8,496 nucleotides of DNA from Candidatus Thorarchaeota archaeon SMTZ1-83 (GTDB taxonomy: Archaea > Asgardarchaeota > Thorarchaeia > Thorarchaeales > Thorarchaeaceae), in the NCBI GenBank assembly GCA_001563325.1, contig LRSK01000017.1, positions 1 through 8,496 on the forward strand. Direction: 5' to 3'. Shown piece by piece: positions 6,178 to 8,496 of the stretch. The notes beneath the pieces were generated by a model. That model was not told where the DNA came from. It saw only the letters and a program-made list of their open reading frames with translations, and made no database searches. Every line of letters begins with the position of its first letter. Position 1 is the first letter of the stretch. The position numbers and the translations under genes are program-made.

Positions 6178-7106
6178 CACTCTATTTCCTGTATCATTTC
6201 GTCCAACAGCAACTCTCCCAGCCATGGGAACTTCTTGTGGGAGAAGAAGACAAGCGGAGTTGCAGAGTCTATGGATGACATCTGTCGCACCCTTTCACAT
6301 ATACCATAGGCTTCTTTCAAGTCGTCAGGTTCAAACCACGTAAACAGGACAGGTTCTGTTGCCGACTGGAAGATGTCGAAGACTTTCGTAGGGAATTCCT
6401 CCTTCAACCAGTTCCATACTTCCTGATTCGACGTAGCATTCTCATCAACTTGGATTCTCAGAACTATATCGAGTCCCGTGGACATTGTGTGACTTCCTCT
6501 GACAGTAAAACGGAACGCGCCACTATCTCGAATCTCTCTGAGTACTTTGCGCACACGTTTCACGGAGAGCCCAGAGTCATCTGCGATATCCTTCACTTGC
6601 ATCCGGGCATCCTTTCTCAGGGCTCGCAGCACAAGCAGCTGATGTTTCGTGAGTTCTATCTCTTCGCCACGAGGAACAAGCATTCGCGTAGTTGTGTGAA
6701 GCTCCACAGCCTTTGCACTGTCTAGGCCCCGTAAGAACCTGCCAATCTCCTGCAGACGTTCTGAACCAATATATTGTCCAGTGGCGAAATAGGACCTTCC
6801 TGATGCGCTTACCAGCTCTGATACTTGGATGACCCCTCGATTGCTCCCAATCAGGTTGACAAGCTCCTTCCCGTCCTCGGTTCCGTCAGTATGAACCAAC
6901 GCGACGAATCCCGATGACCCAATCATGGCCTGTGAAGGTAAGACCACAAACTTCACGATATGCCCGTCTTCAATGAGTGAGGAGACACGTTTTATCACAG
7001 CAGTCGTGGACAGTCCGACTCGATCTGCGAGATTCTTGTAGCTAATCCGGCAGTCCCTGCCTAGCTCCTCAAGTATCCTCCTGTTAGTTGGGTCCAAGGT
7101 CAACAC
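6177..7106 (-). CDS. Double Lrp/AsnC-type transcriptional regulator
   Basis: The 309-residue product is two Lrp/AsnC modules in one chain. From the chosen start, the first winged helix-turn-helix is at about 4-51 (LDPTNRRILEEL, then recognition helix STTAVIKRVSSLIEDG). A RAM-like alpha/beta domain follows at about 66-140. The second helix-turn-helix is at about 152-200 (recognition helix SVKRVRKVLREIRDSG), with a second RAM-like domain at about 207-287 and a short acidic tail. A single Lrp protein is usually about 150 residues, so this is a fused duplication with two DNA-reading heads. GTG 7106 is preferred because AGGA lies 6 nt before it and it begins as Lrp proteins normally do. TTG 7121 has no ribosome site, but a leaderless transcript could use it. 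It directly precedes promoter block copy B and probably controls it. The siroheme-decarboxylase relatives of Lrp are an alternative family, but no heme gene is nearby. Confidence 0.85.
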   Translation of the reverse strand: MLTLDPTNRRILEELGRDCRISYKNLADRVGLSTTAVIKRVSSLIEDGHIVKFVVLPSQAMIGSSGFVALVHTDGTEDGKELVNLIGSNRGVIQVSELVSASGRSYFATGQYIGSERLQEIGRFLRGLDSAKAVELHTTTRMLVPRGEEIELTKHQLLVLRALRKDARMQVKDIADDSGLSVKRVRKVLREIRDSGAFRFTVRGSHTMSTGLDIVLRIQVDENATSNQEVWNWLKEEFPTKVFDIFQSATEPVLFTWFEPDDLKEAYGICERVRQMSSIDSATPLVFFSHKKFPWLGELLLDEMIQEIE

Positions 7107-7189
7107 CGCGAATCCTGGCAAATTGTAGAATACAAGCTAGCAGTGAAATAAGGATTTCTCAAAGAACTAGTCAAATTTGCGTGCTTTGA

Positions 7190-7624
7190 TTACTGGAAGT
7201 TGCACTCCGGCGGCAGCAACATATCGATAATCTCTGGTGACGGAATCTCTCTGAAGTCCTTCGAAGCCACCAAGAGACATTCCTCTCCAATCACTTGGAG
7301 GTCGAAACTAGCATCGAGCAATGATCGTAAGTATTCCATATGTATTATCACCTTGGAGGGCAAATCGGTGTCCCTTGTGACCATGTCTTCAGTTGGGACA
7401 ATTGGCATGAAGATTTCTACTTGAACCGATAAGGAAATTGGAAACGTTAGCCTCCGGACAAGGGAGATTGCGATGCATTCCGTCTTCCACACCAGACTGA
7501 TGGTTTCACCGGTTTCGTAGATGCTCGAAGGATCTATCGGGGCCTTGACTAGTTCGTGGAATCTTGAAATGAAGTCCCTCTTTCGCTTCTCTCGAGATTC
7601 CTTCTCCCGTTCACGCTCTTTCAA
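7190..7624 (-). CDS. Conserved hypothetical cytosolic protein, paralogue 2
   Basis: This 144-residue protein is the partner of 3477-3908. The N-terminal 16 residues are highly charged (MKEREREKESREKRKR). Then come DFISRF, a beta-rich core, and the shared signature HMEYLRSLLD, VIGEE, ASKDF, EIIDMLLPP. There is no signal peptide or membrane helix. The start is TTG 7624: no ATG is available in frame before an upstream stop, GAGGA lies 10 nt away, and the start aligns exactly with ATG 3908 of the paralogue. The rare start codon may lower expression relative to that copy. It follows the second surface protein by 147 bp, with a hairpin in the gap, and precedes the regulator gene by 68-83 bp. Function is unknown; the repeated pairing with a surface protein implies a shared job. 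Confidence 0.8.
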   Translation of the reverse strand: MKEREREKESREKRKRDFISRFHELVKAPIDPSSIYETGETISLVWKTECIAISLVRRLTFPISLSVQVEIFMPIVPTEDMVTRDTDLPSKVIIHMEYLRSLLDASFDLQVIGEECLLVASKDFREIPSPEIIDMLLPPECNFQ

Positions 7625-7683
7625 CTGACTCTGTCCTCACAGAAACACATTCTCAGGAGTAGACTTACAGCTGGAGTGATGAA

Positions 7684-7712
7684 GGAGGATTCCCCCTGAC
7701 TGAGAATCCTCC
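7684..7712 (-). promoter_or_regulatory. Intercistronic hairpin, copy 2
   Basis: GGAGGATTC (7684-7692) pairs perfectly with GAATCCTCC (7704-7712) across an 11-nt loop. It lies 59 nt after the surface-protein stop and 59 nt before the TTG start of the next gene. No T-tract follows. Its place in the gene pair equals that of the hairpin at 3965-4007, although the stem sequences differ. Confidence 0.65.
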
Positions 7713-7771
7713 CTATTTGGCGTCAAGCCATGAGGTGCAAGGGTCCACGTCACTCAATGTATCTTTGGTAA

Positions 7772-8496
7772 CTACCTCTTACGTTTCCAGATGACAGCCC
7801 CAGCTACTATGATGACCGCTCCACCAACAACCAAGAGGATTACTAATTCTGAGATTCCGTCACCAGGGTCATCGTAAACGAATATGTTGTCTAAGGCTGT
7901 GTCCATAATGATTGCCCAAAACACGAAGTAAGTTGACTCATCAATCTCTGTATCAGTGACATCCATCGCCGGAGTTTCATTTATGGACACTCTAATCCGT
8001 CCTGCCGAGTTCCGCGTGACCGCGATATGATGCGCGGCCAGTGGGCCTTCGGGACCGTCATAAGAGTCCAACTTGACCTTCGCTCCATCGAAGTTCCTGT
8101 ATAGACCAAATACCGGGATTGATCCTGTTGCAGTCGAGGATCTCGTGAGTTGCACAGCGTAGTAATTAGACGTCGCAAAGTCCGAACCGTCGGCCATGAA
8201 CCAGACACCCAGCCAACCAGATGTCGAACCGAGTTCGACCAAGTCAAATTCCCACGTGCCCACTGTCACACTGCTACTGCGGTTTGCTAAGCAAGCCGGG
8301 TCACCAAGGACTTCTTCACTACCGTTCATCCTGAGCCATCCCTCGTCAACGTCGCATCCCCAAAAATACCAGTCTAGCGGAACTGTGTTGAAATCTTCTG
8401 ACCAGACCAGTGCAGCGCTACACTGGACTGGGCCAAGTGCTGTGACACAGAGCAGTATCACGACCGTTATGCTGAGGGCTATTATCTTACCTTCCT
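7772..8496 (-). CDS. Membrane-anchored surface protein with lectin-like beta-sandwich (5' end beyond window)
   Basis: About 240 residues are visible. They form the hydrophobic signal-peptide core (KIIALSITVVILLCVTALG), a cleavage region near QCSA, then an ectodomain opening with VWSEDF. The ectodomain contains HHIAVTRNSAG and INET and ends near ALDNIFVYDD. A transmembrane helix of about 20 residues and a KRKR stop-transfer tail follow. These landmarks match the surface protein at 4060 in order, so the two are diverged paralogues with a concanavalin/LamG-like appearance. The frame is open to the right edge (in phase from 8494). An internal GTG at 8461 would cut the signal peptide in half and drop its lysine, so the true start lies outside the window. 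Its promoter is also off-window, and it is unknown whether a third 263-bp block or another regulator precedes it. Confidence 0.85.
   Translation of the reverse strand, partial: EGKIIALSITVVILLCVTALGPVQCSAALVWSEDFNTVPLDWYFWGCDVDEGWLRMNGSEEVLGDPACLANRSSSVTVGTWEFDLVELGSTSGWLGVWFMADGSDFATSNYYAVQLTRSSTATGSIPVFGLYRNFDGAKVKLDSYDGPEGPLAAHHIAVTRNSAGRIRVSINETPAMDVTDTEIDESTYFVFWAIIMDTALDNIFVYDDPGDGISELVILLVVGGAVIIVAGAVIWKRKR

Larger units (their letters stand above)
5959..6221 (-). repeat. 263-bp promoter/leader block, copy B
   Basis: This is the second copy of the gapless block at 4802-5064. It spans the last 14 codons and stop of the regulator, its 3' flank, and the leader of the secreted protein down to the GGAGGT ribosome site. 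Here the TATA-like box TTTATA (6111-6116, minus strand) is intact. The 9-mer CGGAATCAG occurs twice (6064-6072 and 6102-6110, plus strand), the second abutting the TATA box. The tandem TTCCTGATATG-type repeat is at 6157-6177. Confidence 0.9.

Overview
The window looks archaeal. It encodes a long-form AlaX alanyl-tRNA editing protein, a regulator made of two fused Lrp/AsnC modules, and two alpha-helical TPR proteins of the alpha-SNAP-like kind. Secreted proteins carry short signal peptides, TATA-like elements (TTTATA, TTTATC) lie upstream of genes, and several starts have good Shine-Dalgarno sequences. The TPR/SNAP-like pair next to lineage-specific surface proteins suggests an Asgard archaeon, perhaps Thorarchaeia. 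That placement is inference, because no marker gene is present.

The left third (1-3322) is housekeeping-like. alaX is on the minus strand and is divergent from a TPR/beta-sandwich protein. That gene converges, with a 6-bp gap, on a second TPR protein.

The rest (3477-8496) is a single-strand (minus) accessory locus built from repeated parts. Read in the direction of transcription it holds: a membrane-anchored surface protein (cut by the right edge); a 144-residue cytosolic protein; a double Lrp/AsnC regulator; a 263-bp promoter/leader block; a small secreted protein with a terminator; a short TPR fragment whose last 14 codons match the regulator's; a second copy of the 263-bp block; a second surface protein; and a second 143-residue cytosolic protein. 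The surface/cytosolic gene pair occurs twice with the same layout: a strong hairpin lies in each intercistronic gap and exactly 59 nt separate a TTCATC marker from each start codon. The 263-bp block is gapless and about 89% identical between copies, while the genes it drives are unrelated or strongly diverged.

The most economical reading (inference) is a surface-protein locus that grew by tandem duplication of a regulator, surface protein and cytosolic partner unit. Recombination within or next to the shared promoter block would have swapped the downstream secreted gene and left a truncated regulator end fused to a TPR fragment. The regulator gene directly precedes one copy of the block and is a good candidate to control both. 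No RNA genes, CRISPR arrays or transposases were seen, and no gene-free stretch exceeds 300 bases.
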